A stretch of DNA of 47,357 bases from Chloroflexota bacterium (GCA_021779955.1 JAJXZS010000038.1:1-47357), one strand, 5' to 3'; shown: positions 1-8,814, numbered from the stretch's first letter. Notes: generated by a model not told the origin, from the letters alone. Translations and numbers: made by a program.

Positions 1-1895
1 GCCATCACAGCTTTCACTTCTCCATCTACAACCAGCACGAGTGCCGTCTTTGCCTCTTTCTGGAATCTGTCAAGGATGCCCAGTGTCGCAGGGGATGATT
101 CGACGTCTTTCAGGATTTTGTCACTCCCGACAGTAACCTCTTTACCATTGATCGTTGCAGTTGCACCCAAACCTGGAAGCGCTTTAAATCCTTCAGGTTG
201 GAACAGTCGCAGACTCCGATTTCCGGCTTCCGCCAGAAGCGCTTCGCCCACGGGATGTTCACTTCCTTTTTCAACGCTCGCTCCCAGAGCCAGCGCATCG
301 TCCTCAGTCAGCTTCAGAGATTCGTTACCCTTGATAAGCACTATGTCGGTTAAAACCGGCTGTCCGCGGGTGATCGTGCCTGTCTTGTCAAGCGCAATCA
401 AATTGACCTTGCCTGCAAGTTCCAGAGCTTCACTTGACTTGAAAAGGATGCCGTTTTCGGCGCCCTTGCCGGTGCCGACCATGATCGCGGTTGGCGTTGC
501 GAGTCCCATGGCACACGGGCAGGCAATCACCAGTACCGCCACCATGTTAATCAGCGCCCGCGTGAACGCGCTGATGTCTGAGCCTTGTGCAGGAGCCGGC
601 ACAACAAAGTACCAGATCGCAAAAGTGATCAGTGCAATTGTGATCACTGCAGGAACAAAAACGGCCGAGATGCGGTCTGCCAGTCTTTGTATGGGAGCCT
701 TGGATCCCTGGGCTTCATCCACCAGCTTGATGATTTGCGCCGACGCGGTTTCTTTGCCTACCTTAACAGCTTCCATTTTTATATTACCAAGCTTGTTCAA
801 GGTTGCGCCTATCACTTTTGATCCAGGCATCTTTTCGACGGGGAGTGATTCGCCGGTAAGCATCGATTCATCAGCACTTGTGCGTCCTTCGATGACTACG
901 CCGTCCACCGGGAATTTCTCTCCAGGGCGAATGACAATCACATCGCCAACGTTGACCTGGTCGATGGGGATATCGCATTCTTCACCGTCGCGAATGACGC
1001 GAGCTGATTTGGCTTGCAAGCCCATCAACTTCTTAATTGCTTCGGATGTGCCGCCCTTTGCCTTCGCTTCGAGAAACTTGCCAAGACGCACAAGTGTGAT
1101 GATCACTGCAGCGGTCTCGAAGTAGGCATGTCCGGGCAGCAAGCCCAAGGCTACAGGGATCGAGTAGAAGTAAGCCACCGAAGATCCCATAGCGATCAGG
1201 ACATCCATATTTGCAGATTTGTTGCGCAAGGCTTTGTAGGCTCCAACGTAATACTGCCACCCTACGTAGAACTGCACCGGTGTTGCCAGCGCCCACAGCA
1301 GGTACACGAACCAATTGGCTCCCATGATCGACATGGGCAGCAAGTTGAAATCGTGAAGCATTGATAATATAAAAAGAGGAAGAGTAAACGCAATTCCTGT
1401 TACAAGTAGATTGCGCTGCCGCCTGATTTCATCTGCCCTGGCTTTCCCCTCAACGTCCTCGACGCTGCCCGATGATTCGATCGGCTCGAAACCTGCAGCG
1501 CTGATTTTCTCCCGAAGTTCTTTCTGCGAAAGGATGGTCGGGATATAACTCACAAGCACTTTTTCGCTGGCGAGGTTTGCTTTTGCCTCGATCACGCCTT
1601 CGGTCTTGAGCAGTGCTTTTTCCAGTCGTTGAGCATCGGCTGCATCGCTCAAGCGCTTCAGGGAGATTTCCGCATCGCCGCTCGCCACATCATAACCGGC
1701 GCGCCTCACCCGCGCGACGATGCCATCGACACCCAGAAGTGCAGGATCATAGACAATTGTCGCCCGCTCTGACGCAAGGTTGACCGCTGCAGATTCAACT
1801 CCGTCCAACTTTTTGACGTTGCGTTCGATCGTCGCAACGCAATTTGCACAAGTCATGCCGGTTACCGGTAAGATGACCTGTTTGGTTTCAGCCAT
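1..1895 (-). CDS. copA: Copper-translocating P1B-type ATPase (N-terminal 631 residues, 3' end outside window)
   Basis: This is a copper-exporting P-type ATPase of the cytoplasmic membrane, which drives Cu(I) out at the cost of ATP. An N-terminal HMA domain with the MTCANC metal site comes first, then a second HMA-like domain in which the Cys pair is replaced (LSDAADA). The membrane CPC motif (ACPCAMG), the phosphorylation motif DKTGT and the nucleotide-domain SEHP motif are all readable. The final hinge (GDGxND) region lies beyond base 1, so the gene is cut by the window edge and not by a mutation. The start is ATG at 1893-1895 with a CGGAG Shine-Dalgarno sequence just upstream, 27 bases after copZ. 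It is the last gene of the csoR-copZ-copA operon, presumably induced by copper through CsoR. Identity is very sure; Cu(I) specificity is inferred from CPC and the neighbours. Confidence 0.96.
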   Translation of the reverse strand, partial: MAETKQVILPVTGMTCANCVATIERNVKKLDGVESAAVNLASERATIVYDPALLGVDGIVARVRRAGYDVASGDAEISLKRLSDAADAQRLEKALLKTEGVIEAKANLASEKVLVSYIPTILSQKELREKISAAGFEPIESSGSVEDVEGKARADEIRRQRNLLVTGIAFTLPLFILSMLHDFNLLPMSIMGANWFVYLLWALATPVQFYVGWQYYVGAYKALRNKSANMDVLIAMGSSVAYFYSIPVALGLLPGHAYFETAAVIITLVRLGKFLEAKAKGGTSEAIKKLMGLQAKSARVIRDGEECDIPIDQVNVGDVIVIRPGEKFPVDGVVIEGRTSADESMLTGESLPVEKMPGSKVIGATLNKLGNIKMEAVKVGKETASAQIIKLVDEAQGSKAPIQRLADRISAVFVPAVITIALITFAIWYFVVPAPAQGSDISAFTRALINMVAVLVIACPCAMGLATPTAIMVGTGKGAENGILFKSSEALELAGKVNLIALDKTGTITRGQPVLTDIVLIKGNESLKLTEDDALALGASVEKGSEHPVGEALLAEAGNRSLRLFQPEGFKALPGLGATATINGKEVTVGSDKILKDVESSPATLGILDRFQKEAKTALVLVVDGEVKAVM

Positions 1896-1922
1896 GAATG
1901 CTCCGTTCTAAAATAAATACCG

Positions 1923-2129
1923 CTACTTCTTTACCGGATAGTTGATCTCAGCCAGCAGATTCTCGATGGATTCTGGGGTCGCAGGTGCATCATAGTCAAC
2001 CTTCACCATTTTGGTGTCAAGAGAAACATCGACATTCTTCACACCCGGAAGATCGCCCAGTTCAGTTTTTACAGTGTGAACGCAGTGCATGCAGTGCATC
2101 GATGGAACTTCATAATTAATTTCGTTCAT
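1923..2129 (-). CDS. copZ: Copper chaperone, HMA domain
   Basis: A 68-residue stand-alone heavy-metal-associated domain with the motif MHCMHC at residues 11-16, where the two Cys would bind one Cu(I). Proteins of this family ferry Cu(I) in the cytoplasm to the N-terminal domain of CopA. The length is that expected for CopZ. A strong AAGGAG ribosome binding site precedes the ATG. It lies between csoR (17 bases upstream) and copA (27 bases downstream) on the same strand, so the three are almost certainly co-transcribed. The extra His next to each Cys (H12, H15) is mildly unusual for this family. Confidence 0.94.
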   Translation of the reverse strand: MNEINYEVPSMHCMHCVHTVKTELGDLPGVKNVDVSLDTKMVKVDYDAPATPESIENLLAEINYPVKK

Positions 2130-2146
2130 TTCAAATCTCCTTGGTT

Positions 2147-2416
2147 CTATACTCTTGTCGCAGCGTCATAGATTTCTGCGATCTCATTTAATACTCTTTC
2201 CCGCTCGGCGGGGTCATCGCCACGCAAAGCAGTGATCACGCATGAATTCAGATGGCTATCCAAAATTGTGGAGTTCACCTTGTTCAGCGCTGACTGCACT
2301 GCCTGTATCTGGCGGATGATGTCGATACAATACTGGTCTGCTTCAACCATTTTTTCGATGCCTCGAATGTGGCCCTCGATGGTCTTCAACCTTTCCAGCG
2401 CGGTTTGATTCTTCAC
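2147..2416 (-). CDS. csoR: CsoR-type copper-sensing repressor (DUF156 family)
   Basis: An 89-residue all-helical CsoR/RcnR-family repressor. The Cu(I) ligand set Cys-His-Cys is visible as C30, H55 and C59, the H and second C sitting in the order H-x3-C expected for CsoR; this favours copper over nickel/cobalt or formaldehyde sensing. The start codon is GTG at 2414-2416, four bases after AAGGAG. In the family, metal-free tetramers bind a G/C-rich operator and let go when Cu(I) binds. A matching ACCC-N5-GGGT inverted repeat is at 2440-2452, directly at the predicted transcription start of this operon, so the gene likely controls itself together with copZ and copA. Confidence 0.94.
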   Translation of the reverse strand: MKNQTALERLKTIEGHIRGIEKMVEADQYCIDIIRQIQAVQSALNKVNSTILDSHLNSCVITALRGDDPAERERVLNEIAEIYDAATRV

Positions 2417-2439
2417 ATTGCTCCTTATCCACCCCCCCC

Positions 2440-2452
2440 ACCCGGGATGGGT
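2440..2452 (-). promoter_or_regulatory. Putative CsoR operator
   Basis: The inverted repeat ACCC-N5-GGGT lies between the -10 box (2460-2465) and the csoR start codon. G-tract inverted repeats of this form are the usual CsoR-family binding sites. A repressor bound here would cover the transcription start. Assignment rests on position and form only. Confidence 0.6.
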
Positions 2453-2459
2453 TTATTCG

Positions 2460-2489
2460 ATTATAAGCCAGGCAATTCAATAATGTCAA
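2460..2489 (-). promoter_or_regulatory. Promoter of the csoR-copZ-copA operon
   Basis: Reading the minus strand, TTGACA (2484-2489) and TATAAT (2460-2465) are both perfect sigma-70 consensus boxes, separated by 18 bases. Transcription would start near 2453, next to the putative CsoR operator. Such a strong core promoter is typical of genes held off by a repressor. Confidence 0.8.
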
Positions 2490-2507
2490 GAGTACAAATT
2501 CTTGACA
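2484..2507. promoter_or_regulatory. 24-bp palindrome holding both divergent -35 boxes
   Basis: The arms TGTCAAGA and TCTTGACA are perfect 8-base inverted repeats around an 8-base centre. Each arm contains one TTGACA -35 element, one facing the copper operon and one facing the folate operon. The symmetry may arise simply because two identical -35 boxes face each other, or it may be a binding site for a shared regulator. Confidence 0.6.
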
Positions 2508-2530
2508 TTCCGCCCTAACCCTTCTACCAT
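2502..2530 (+). promoter_or_regulatory. Promoter of the folM-like/folB/folK operon
   Basis: TTGACA at 2502-2507, a 17-base spacer and TACCAT at 2525-2530. The predicted start near 2537 is only about ten bases before the ATG at 2547, so the 5' leader would be very short and just include the GAGGTGA ribosome binding site. Confidence 0.6.
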
Positions 2531-2546
2531 TGATGAGAGGTGAGTC

Positions 2547-3272
2547 ATGAACTTTTCAGGTAAAGCATTCCTCATCACAGGTTCTGCCCGCCGGATCGGA
2601 CGCGAAATCGCCCTCGCGCTGGCTCAAAATGGCGCCGATATTGTGATCCATCATTCTCACTCCCCTTCACAGGCAGAAGAGGTGGCCGGCATTATCAGCA
2701 CTATGGGCAGTAAAGCCTGGATAATAGAATCTGACCTGACCGATCCAAACAATGCCGAGCAATTGATTGGCAAAGCCTGGCAATTCAGTCCGCTGGCAGG
2801 GATCATCAACAATGCTGCCATATTTCCTAAGAATGAATGGTTCGATACAACCATCGAGCTCTGGCAACAGACCTTCGCGCTCAACCTTACCGCGCCATTC
2901 CTCATCAGCAAAACCTTTGCGCAAACCCTATCAGAGATGGACCAAGGAACAATCGTGAACATTTTGGATTGGCGGGCTATGCGGCCTGGCGAAGATCACC
3001 TGGCATACACAATCAGCAAGGCAGCCCTTGCTGCGCTAACCCGTTCGCTTGCCCAATCCTTTGCCCCGCGAATCTCGGTCAATGCCTTGGCTCTGGGCGC
3101 CGTTTTGCCCCCCGCGGATGGAAGCGTCGATTTGGAGATCGAGAAAAAGATACCGCTTCATCGTTGGGCAACGGCCGATGAGTTGACGCAGGCAATGATG
3201 TTTCTTCTTACTGCTCCGCCTGACCTGACCGGTGAGATCATTTATCTGGACGGCGGCAGACACCTCAATTGA
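2547..3272 (+). CDS. Pteridine reductase-like SDR (FolM/PTR1 type)
   Basis: A 241-residue short-chain dehydrogenase. The nucleotide motif TGSARRIG (residues 11-18) has the Arg typical of NADPH-using pteridine reductases. The usual catalytic Ser is replaced by Asp (D141 in NILDWR), followed by Y154 and K158 (YTISK), and the protein ends in LDGGRHLN; Asp for Ser and this C-terminus are hallmarks of FolM/PTR1. The likely role is reduction of dihydropterin or dihydrofolate to the tetrahydro form. Its position directly before folB and folK supports a folate or pterin role. A general SDR function cannot be excluded from sequence alone. GAGGTGA precedes the ATG. Confidence 0.75.
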   Translation: MNFSGKAFLITGSARRIGREIALALAQNGADIVIHHSHSPSQAEEVAGIISTMGSKAWIIESDLTDPNNAEQLIGKAWQFSPLAGIINNAAIFPKNEWFDTTIELWQQTFALNLTAPFLISKTFAQTLSEMDQGTIVNILDWRAMRPGEDHLAYTISKAALAALTRSLAQSFAPRISVNALALGAVLPPADGSVDLEIEKKIPLHRWATADELTQAMMFLLTAPPDLTGEIIYLDGGRHLN

Positions 3273-3289
3273 ACCATCAAGGAGATTTC

Positions 3290-3643
3290 ATGGACGAGAT
3301 TTTTATCAAGGATTTATTGATTCGCGGAGTGATCGGCATTTCCGATCGAGAACGTGAGCAGCCTCAAGATATTTTGGTCAATATCACGATCTACTCAGAC
3401 AGCAAAAAGGCGAGCCAATCCGATGATGTTTTGGACAGCGTCAATTACCGGACAATCGCAAAAAAGATCCTGGCCTATGTCGAAGGCGCCAAACGCTACA
3501 CCGTCGAAGCGCTTGCTGCCGATATCATGTCCCTGGTCCTAGAGGAGAAAAATGTTCTTGGAGCACGCGTCAGAGTCGAAAAACCTGGTGCGGTTCGCTT
3601 CTCACGCTCTGTTGGAATCGAGATCACCCGGATGAAGGAATAA
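3290..3643 (+). CDS. folB: Dihydroneopterin aldolase
   Basis: A 117-residue protein of the FolB family, which cleaves 7,8-dihydroneopterin to 6-hydroxymethyl-dihydropterin and glycolaldehyde in folate synthesis. It shows the family features: an N-terminal strand followed by RGVIGISDREREQPQ, the SVNYRTIA segment, and the C-terminal V-x-K-P-x-A stretch (VEKPGAVRF) with the catalytic Lys. I chose ATG at 3290 because AAGGAG lies 5 bases upstream; an earlier TTG at 3269 overlaps the previous gene and has no support. It sits 17 bases after the pteridine reductase-like gene and 8 before folK. Confidence 0.93.
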   Translation: MDEIFIKDLLIRGVIGISDREREQPQDILVNITIYSDSKKASQSDDVLDSVNYRTIAKKILAYVEGAKRYTVEALAADIMSLVLEEKNVLGARVRVEKPGAVRFSRSVGIEITRMKE

Positions 3644-3651
3644 GTCTTACG

Positions 3652-4140
3652 ATGCTGCACTCAGTGTATCTGAGCCTCGGATCGAACATACGACCCCAAG
3701 AAAACATCCCAAGGGCACTTCAGCAATTGTCCGGGCAGCTCTCTTTGCTCGAAACGTCATCAGCCTGGCATACCAAAGCTATCGGCACGACCGGCCCGGA
3801 TTTTGTAAACATGGCGGTGCACATTCAAACTGAACTCAGTTTGTATGCGCTCAAAGATGATGTCTTATGCAAAATCGAAGAGGGTCTTGGCCGCGTTCGC
3901 ACGGACAACAAGTATGCTCCCCGCCCGATCGACATCGACATCACACTCTTTGATGGAGAGGTAATCGACTCTAATTTGAACCACCTTGATTACCTCATCT
4001 TGCCTCTTTCAGAGCTTCTCCCCGATTTTTCTCCCACGCCCGGCGGCATTACGATGCAAGAACTCGCCACAAGCGTTCGAACCGAATCCTTGGCGGTCCA
4101 GCTTCCCCACTTTCCCGATTTTCGCATATCGGTATCTTAG
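3652..4140 (+). CDS. folK: 2-amino-4-hydroxy-6-hydroxymethyldihydropteridine pyrophosphokinase
   Basis: A 162-residue HPPK, which transfers pyrophosphate from ATP to the pterin made by FolB. The motifs are LSLGSN near the N-terminus, TTGPDFVNMA, and the ATP/Mg signature RVRTDNKYAPRPIDIDI with the paired Asp. Length is normal for the family. It is the last gene of the fol operon and is followed by a convergent prenyl synthase gene. folE (GTP cyclohydrolase) and folP (dihydropteroate synthase) are absent from this window and must lie elsewhere if the route is complete. Confidence 0.95.
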   Translation: MLHSVYLSLGSNIRPQENIPRALQQLSGQLSLLETSSAWHTKAIGTTGPDFVNMAVHIQTELSLYALKDDVLCKIEEGLGRVRTDNKYAPRPIDIDITLFDGEVIDSNLNHLDYLILPLSELLPDFSPTPGGITMQELATSVRTESLAVQLPHFPDFRISVS

Positions 4141-4177
4141 AACGCAGGTACTTCATCTCGTGCACTGCAAGATGAAT

Positions 4178-5191
4178 TCATTTTAAGCGCGTCAGGATGC
4201 TCTTTATTAACGTCCCGAGATGGTCTTTCCGATCCTCGGGCAGATCGATTGATTCATACAAAGCAAGAGCAGAAGAGTATTCCTGGCTAAAAGCATCTTC
4301 CGTCTTTTTCTTGATGCCATCGCTCTCCAGCAGCCTGGCAAGCCGAACAGCATCTTCAGTTTTTACCGTATCGAGCTTTTCCCACTCGGTCTTAAAAGCT
4401 GCACCAGCTTCGATCCCGAGTATGACGGGATAGGTCTTTTTCCTCTCGAGAAGATCGGTTTGAGCTGATTTACCAGTGATCTGATTGGTGCCCCAAATTC
4501 CCAACCAGTCGTCCTGAATTTGGAACGCCCGCCCCACAATCCTACCGAATTCTGCCATTCGCGCAACCTGGGCGGCTTGTGCCCCGCCCAGCTCGCTGCC
4601 GATTTCCATGCAGCCCGAGATCAATGCTCCAGTTTTGCCATCCACCATCCAATGATATTTTTCCATGGGTATGAAAGCACGATTTTCGTATTCAAGATCA
4701 AGAAATTGACCGCGCGTCAATTCGACAAAGGTTGTGTTAAATTGTTTGGCGATGCGGGCAACCAGATCAGCCGGAAAATAATCCTCCAGTTCAAGTAGAG
4801 TCAATTGCGCCAGTCCAAGCATGCAATCTCCCGCGTTGATCGCCTGGGCAACGCCCCATCTCGTCCATACTGTGGGTTTCCCGCGCCGCAACGGGCTTTG
4901 ATCCTGAATATCGTCGTGAATCAGTGTGAAATTGTGCAGCAGCTCCACTGCCCCGGCAGCGGGAAGCGCCTGCTCCCAATCGCCGCATGCAGCATAAGTG
5001 CTGAGCAGCAAGATAAGCGGGCGTAATCGCTTTCCACGCGAAGACGAACCTTCCGGTTCGTCCCATCCCATCTGGTAATCCAGGATCGCTTTAAATTCGG
5101 GTAAATGTCGAACCAATGCATGATCGACCGCCTTTCTCAGGCGCAGGTCGATCTTTGCCTGCATTTTTTGTTCGAGCGATTCTTCAAGCAT
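4178..5191 (-). CDS. Trans-polyprenyl diphosphate synthase (FPP/GGPP synthase type)
   Basis: A 337-residue class I prenyltransferase that condenses isopentenyl diphosphate with allylic diphosphates. The first Asp-rich motif is complete (D93-D94-x-x-D97, followed by RRGKPT). The second is DDWLG at 227-231, lacking the last Asp of DDxxD; DDxLG variants occur in short-chain synthases, so activity is still expected. The residues before the first motif (LLHNFTLIH) have no very bulky blocks, but chain length cannot be set from sequence alone. It starts inside the end of the upstream IDI gene (8-base overlap, ATGCTTGA), which points to coupled translation: one enzyme makes DMAPP, the next elongates it. 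Confidence 0.92.
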   Translation of the reverse strand: MLEESLEQKMQAKIDLRLRKAVDHALVRHLPEFKAILDYQMGWDEPEGSSSRGKRLRPLILLLSTYAACGDWEQALPAAGAVELLHNFTLIHDDIQDQSPLRRGKPTVWTRWGVAQAINAGDCMLGLAQLTLLELEDYFPADLVARIAKQFNTTFVELTRGQFLDLEYENRAFIPMEKYHWMVDGKTGALISGCMEIGSELGGAQAAQVARMAEFGRIVGRAFQIQDDWLGIWGTNQITGKSAQTDLLERKKTYPVILGIEAGAAFKTEWEKLDTVKTEDAVRLARLLESDGIKKKTEDAFSQEYSSALALYESIDLPEDRKDHLGTLIKSILTRLK

Positions 5192-6227
5192 GAAGTGTAG
5201 GCTCTCTTGTCAGTGGAACTGCTTTCAAGGCATCTATATTTGCCGTTCCGATGCCAAACATGGCTACGCGCAACTCGCGGCTAATTTCATCGATCAGGTC
5301 TACAACGGCCTGCTCCGAAAGGACTGCGGCTTTCAAAAACCTACCTGCCATACCTGCTAGCGAAGCGCCAAGCGCAATGCTCTTCGCAACCTCGATGCCG
5401 TTGGTCAACCCACCTGACGCAATGATCGGCAATCCTTCCACTGCCAGTCGAACCATTCGGATGGACTCAGCGGTTGGAATACCCCAGCTCACGAAATGCG
5501 AACTGATACGCGCCTCCGATTCACTCCTGCTGCGGAACATTTCCACTTGTGACCAGGAGGTTCCTCCCGCCCCAGCCACATCGATCGCGGCAACGCCTGC
5601 ATTCTTCAATCGGCGGGCTGCAGCTTCCGAGATACCCCAGCCCACTTCCTTGACAATAACCGGCACGGTCAGCGCATGGCAAGCCAATTCGATTTTGGGT
5701 AATATTCCAGCGAAATTGGATTGTCCTTCCGGCTGCAATGCTTCCTGAATTGGATTCAGATGCAGGATAAGCGCGTCCGCTTCCACCATCTCGACGACTT
5801 TCCTGCATTCATCCACGCCGTAACCATAATTCAATTGAACGGCGCCAAGGTTGGCAAATAAGGCAATATCCGGAGCATACTGCCGCACTTTGAACGACTT
5901 GCGTGCGTTTTCATCTTCGAGAGCAACGCGCATCGAACCCAGCCCCATGCCAATACTGCGCTCCTGCGCAGCAATCGCAAGGTTACGGTTGATCGTTTCG
6001 CTCTCGCTTGCGCCGCCGGTCATCGAAGAGATCAAAAGCGGCAGGCCTAGGGCTTTGCCAAAGAACATGATCTTCGTATCGATGTCTGAAAGATTCAGCT
6101 CGGGCAATGCATTGTGGACGAAAAAATAACGCTCGAACCCGTTCGTCAAGCCCGAGCGGACATTTTCCTCCAGATTGATCCGGATATGATCCGATTTTCG
6201 ATTTTCAGTGTTATATGTATTATCCAT
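5184..6227 (-). CDS. fni: Type 2 isopentenyl-diphosphate delta-isomerase (FMN/NADPH dependent)
   Basis: A 347-residue TIM-barrel flavoprotein that interconverts IPP and DMAPP. It shows the conserved N-terminal RKSDHIRINLEENV block, the SSMTGG loop, LFANLGAVQLNYG, HLNPIQEALQPEG and the FMN phosphate-binding AGAGGTSWSQVE region. I chose ATG at 6225-6227; an in-frame start 30 bases further up adds a hydrophobic tail not expected in the family and would overlap the promoter region. It is the first gene of a two-gene operon with the polyprenyl synthase. This enzyme is unrelated to the type 1 isomerase and fits an MEP-pathway bacterium needing to balance IPP and DMAPP. Confidence 0.94.
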   Translation of the reverse strand: MDNTYNTENRKSDHIRINLEENVRSGLTNGFERYFFVHNALPELNLSDIDTKIMFFGKALGLPLLISSMTGGASESETINRNLAIAAQERSIGMGLGSMRVALEDENARKSFKVRQYAPDIALFANLGAVQLNYGYGVDECRKVVEMVEADALILHLNPIQEALQPEGQSNFAGILPKIELACHALTVPVIVKEVGWGISEAAARRLKNAGVAAIDVAGAGGTSWSQVEMFRSRSESEARISSHFVSWGIPTAESIRMVRLAVEGLPIIASGGLTNGIEVAKSIALGASLAGMAGRFLKAAVLSEQAVVDLIDEISRELRVAMFGIGTANIDALKAVPLTREPTLHA

Positions 6228-6247
6228 GACCGCCTGCAGATAAAAAT

Positions 6248-6256
6248 AGTATACCA
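6248..6256 (-). promoter_or_regulatory. Extended -10 promoter of the fni operon
   Basis: On the minus strand TATACT (6248-6253) is preceded by TG one base upstream (6255-6256), an extended -10 element. I see no good -35 box at the usual distance, which is tolerated by extended -10 promoters. Start would be about 15-20 bases before the ATG. Confidence 0.5.
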
Positions 6257-6305
6257 AAAGTGTGACGAATCAACTATTAGCAGAAATCTCGCAGTTCAAA
6301 CGGTC

Positions 6306-6333
6306 TTGACAGAAACAAGAGGAAAGCTAAAAT
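6306..6333 (+). promoter_or_regulatory. Promoter of the acyl carrier protein gene
   Basis: TTGACA at 6306-6311, a 16-base spacer and TAAAAT at 6328-6333. It diverges from the fni promoter about 55 bases away. Confidence 0.6.
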
Positions 6334-6376
6334 TCAATTGATATCTCAGCCCAGAAGACAGCCAGGAGGTTTTTCG

Positions 6377-6613
6377 ATGAGTGATACGTACGATAAAGTG
6401 AAAGAAGTGATCGTGGATGTTTTGAAAGTGGATGATAGCGAAATTCAAGAAAGCACCCGCTTTGTTGAGGATCTCAAAGCGGACTCGATGGACCAATTCT
6501 TCCTTATTGATGGTTTTTGCGAAAAATTCGACATCAATATTAACGATGAAGATGCCCGCACGATCAAGACGGTCGGTGACGCGGTGTCTTATGTCGATAG
6601 TCACAAGAAATAA
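6377..6613 (+). CDS. acpP: Acyl carrier protein
   Basis: A 78-residue acidic carrier protein. The phosphopantetheine attachment Ser is S37 in KADSMDQF, in the place of the usual DSLD motif; the rest of the helix II region (FFLIDGFCEKFDI) follows the family. A perfect AGGAGGT lies six bases before the ATG at 6377; an upstream in-frame start at 6338 would translate the leader and is rejected. The gene stands alone between its own promoter and a strong terminator, not next to fab genes. It probably serves fatty acid synthesis, though a specialised ACP cannot be excluded. Confidence 0.9.
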   Translation: MSDTYDKVKEVIVDVLKVDDSEIQESTRFVEDLKADSMDQFFLIDGFCEKFDININDEDARTIKTVGDAVSYVDSHKK

Positions 6614-6615
6614 CC

Positions 6616-6654
6616 AAAAAGAGAGGTGTTTCTAAGCGAACACCTCTTTTTTCG
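6616..6654. terminator. Bidirectional hairpin terminator between acpP and sucD
   Basis: Nine-base perfect arms AGAGGTGTT and AACACCTCT (6622-6630, 6639-6647) around an 8-base loop, flanked by A-runs on the left and T-runs on the right. It can end the acpP transcript and, read from the other side, the sucCD transcript. Confidence 0.85.
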
Positions 6655-6657
6655 TCT

Positions 6658-7521
6658 CTATTGCATTAATTCGATTATCTCTTCTGGATGTTTGGCGACC
6701 TTAACCCCTGCAAGTTCCAGGGCTGAGATTTTACTCGCAGCGGTCCCTACATTTCCTTCGATAATGGCGCCTGCATGCCCCATGCGTTTGCCCAGCGGGG
6801 CCGATATTCCTGCAACATAGGCGTAGACCGGCTTGGTCATGTAACGCGTGATGTACTCAGCGGTTACTTCTTCGTCATTGCCGCCGATTTCACCGATCAT
6901 GACGATCTCATCCGTTTTTGCGTCCGCTTCGAAAAGTTCCAGCGCATCAATGAAACTCGTACCTTTGATCGGGTCTCCCCCGATGCCCACGCAGGTTGAG
7001 ACTCCCTTGCCGGCCTTCCTCAACGCATCCAGCACCTCATAAGTCAGCGTACCCGAACGCGATACCACCCCGATATTCCCCGGTACTGTTATCCCGCCAG
7101 GGATGATCCCTAATTTCGCTTCGCCTGGCGTCAGAATTCCGGGACAATTGGGGCCAACAAGCCTGCATTTCGATTGCTTTACGTATTGGATTACCTGCAT
7201 CATATCTTGAATCGGCAGACCCTCGGTGATGCATACGATCAAAGGAAGGCCTGCATCCACAGCCTCGAAGATTGCATCCGCTGCATACTTTGCCGGCACA
7301 AAGATGGCTGTGGCGTTTGCCCCCGTCGCTTCGATTGCAGTTTTCACCGACTCGAAGATGGGAACCTTGCCGTCCAGAACCCATTCGCCGCCTTTACCAG
7401 GTGTAACTCCCGCGACCACCTGAGTGCCGTATTGGAGCATTTGCCTGGAATGGAAAAGTCCTTCGTTTCCAGTGATCCCCTGGATGAGCACCTTGGAATG
7501 TTTATTGATAAGAATGCTCAC
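6658..7521 (-). CDS. sucD: Succinate-CoA ligase (ADP-forming) alpha subunit
   Basis: A 287-residue CoA-binding subunit of succinyl-CoA synthetase, which in the TCA cycle couples succinyl-CoA cleavage to ADP or GDP phosphorylation. It has the Rossmann CoA-binding start ([11 protein letters not shown]), [12 protein letters not shown], and the phosphohistidine loop GHAGAIIEG near the C-terminus. I place the start at GTG 7519-7521 with AGGAG six bases upstream; the 35-residue longer form would lie wholly inside sucC and has no family support. It overlaps the end of sucC by 20 bases, which fits coupled synthesis of the two subunits. Confidence 0.95.
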   Translation of the reverse strand: MSILINKHSKVLIQGITGNEGLFHSRQMLQYGTQVVAGVTPGKGGEWVLDGKVPIFESVKTAIEATGANATAIFVPAKYAADAIFEAVDAGLPLIVCITEGLPIQDMMQVIQYVKQSKCRLVGPNCPGILTPGEAKLGIIPGGITVPGNIGVVSRSGTLTYEVLDALRKAGKGVSTCVGIGGDPIKGTSFIDALELFEADAKTDEIVMIGEIGGNDEEVTAEYITRYMTKPVYAYVAGISAPLGKRMGHAGAIIEGNVGTAASKISALELAGVKVAKHPEEIIELMQ

Positions 7522-8659
7522 TGACGACTCCTTTTGCCAGATTGACAGACATCTCTGCAGCTTCAAGCAGCGTGGATGCAGTCTGATATGGAACTTCTTC
7601 AAGGATCTTGTACCCTTCGTTTGCATTCGTACCTACGAAGCGCACCACCAGGGGAAGGTTTGCGCTCTTTCCGGTCAGTGCATCCATGACTCCTTTGGCT
7701 ACCTCGTCACAGCGGGTGATGCCGCCAAATACGTTGACCAGGATCACTTTCACCTTCGGGTCACTGAGGATTAGCTTTGTTGCAGCTGATACCTTTTCAG
7801 CATATGCGCCACCTCCAATATCGAGGAAGTTTGCCGCTTCGCCGCCTTTCAGCTTGATCAGATCCATCGTAGACATGGCGAGCCCTGCGCCATTGACAAG
7901 ACACCCGATTGTCCCACTCAGCTTGATGAATGTCACGCCATACTTTCGCGCCGTCACTTCTCCGGGATCTTCCCCATCTGTATCCCGCAGATCTGCAAGG
8001 TCTGGATGCCTGAAAAGGGCATTGTCGTCGAGGATGATCTTCGCATCCAGGCAATAAAGGCGTCCCTCAGAGGTGATCACAAGAGGATTGACTTCCGCCA
8101 GCTGCGCATCGCAATCAGCGAAGACCTTCCAGAGTGACCGCGCAATGTCCATGAAAGTTTTCAAATAAATGCGGTTAAGATCGATGCTTACTGCGATATC
8201 CCGCAGTTGGTAATCCCTCAGTCCAAGCAGAGGATTGATCAGGCATCTCGCGATTTTCTCCGGCGCACTTTGGGCGACTTCTTCGATATTCATGCCGCCT
8301 TCACTCGATGCGATAAGTACAGGTTTCTGATTGATTCTGTCGGTGGTGATTCCAAGGTAAATTTCCTGAGAAATGGATACTGCTTCTTCGACAAGAACCC
8401 TGCGCACAGGTATGTCCTTGATCTCCATTCCCAGAATTTGTGTTGCCAGGTCTTCAGCTTCTTCTGGCGATTTTGCCAGGCGAATGCCTCCTGCTTTCCC
8501 TCTACCCCCCACCAGAACTTGCGATTTGACGATTACGTTTCCCCCAAGCTCTTCACTTATCTGTCTGACTTCGCTGGACGTGCCAGCAATCCTGCCTTTT
8601 GGAATCGGAATACCATATTTCGCAAAGATTTGCTTTGCCTGGTACTCATGAAGTCTCAT
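7502..8659 (-). CDS. sucC: Succinate-CoA ligase (ADP-forming) beta subunit
   Basis: A 385-residue ATP-grasp subunit of succinyl-CoA synthetase. It opens with the family signature [16 protein letters not shown], has the nucleotide-binding [15 protein letters not shown] stretch and the C-terminal ligase domain [15 protein letters not shown]. Length matches the family. It is the promoter-proximal gene of sucCD, with a GGGGTGG ribosome binding site and an extended -10 promoter about 45 bases upstream. Confidence 0.96.
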   Translation of the reverse strand: MRLHEYQAKQIFAKYGIPIPKGRIAGTSSEVRQISEELGGNVIVKSQVLVGGRGKAGGIRLAKSPEEAEDLATQILGMEIKDIPVRRVLVEEAVSISQEIYLGITTDRINQKPVLIASSEGGMNIEEVAQSAPEKIARCLINPLLGLRDYQLRDIAVSIDLNRIYLKTFMDIARSLWKVFADCDAQLAEVNPLVITSEGRLYCLDAKIILDDNALFRHPDLADLRDTDGEDPGEVTARKYGVTFIKLSGTIGCLVNGAGLAMSTMDLIKLKGGEAANFLDIGGGAYAEKVSAATKLILSDPKVKVILVNVFGGITRCDEVAKGVMDALTGKSANLPLVVRFVGTNANEGYKILEEVPYQTASTLLEAAEMSVNLAKGVVSEHSYQ

Positions 8660-8703
8660 CGGCCACCCCGTTGTATGGAAATTGTCTTGGATCGTCCAAA
8701 AAA

Positions 8704-8712
8704 ATTATACCA
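8704..8712 (-). promoter_or_regulatory. Extended -10 promoter of sucCD
   Basis: On the minus strand a perfect TATAAT (8704-8709) follows TG one base away (8711-8712). No convincing -35 box is present. The leader would be about 38 bases. Confidence 0.55.
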
Positions 8713-8755
8713 TTTTATGGATTCAAGCATGTTTTGTTGCCCATCCCAACTTAAT

Positions 8756-8798
8756 GCAAAAAAAAAAAGCTGTGCACAATCAACCTGCGCACAGCTTT
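8756..8798 (-). terminator. Terminator of the SPFH operon
   Basis: Perfect ten-base arms AAAGCTGTGC and GCACAGCTTT (8766-8775 and 8789-8798) with a 13-base loop, followed on the minus strand by an uninterrupted T-run (the A-run at 8758-8768). It ends the transcript of the gene at 8815-9864 and isolates sucCD. Confidence 0.88.
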
Positions 8799-8814
8799 TA
8801 GCCATCACTGCACC

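Noticed and set aside
76-1125. A 349-codon open frame on the plus strand
   Set aside because: It lies wholly opposite copA, whose P-type ATPase motifs are unmistakable; the plus-strand product is low-complexity Ser/Ala/Pro-rich.
2431-2439. C-rich run before csoR as a phase-variation tract
   Set aside because: It is short and lies in the leader next to the operator; no evidence that it is variable.
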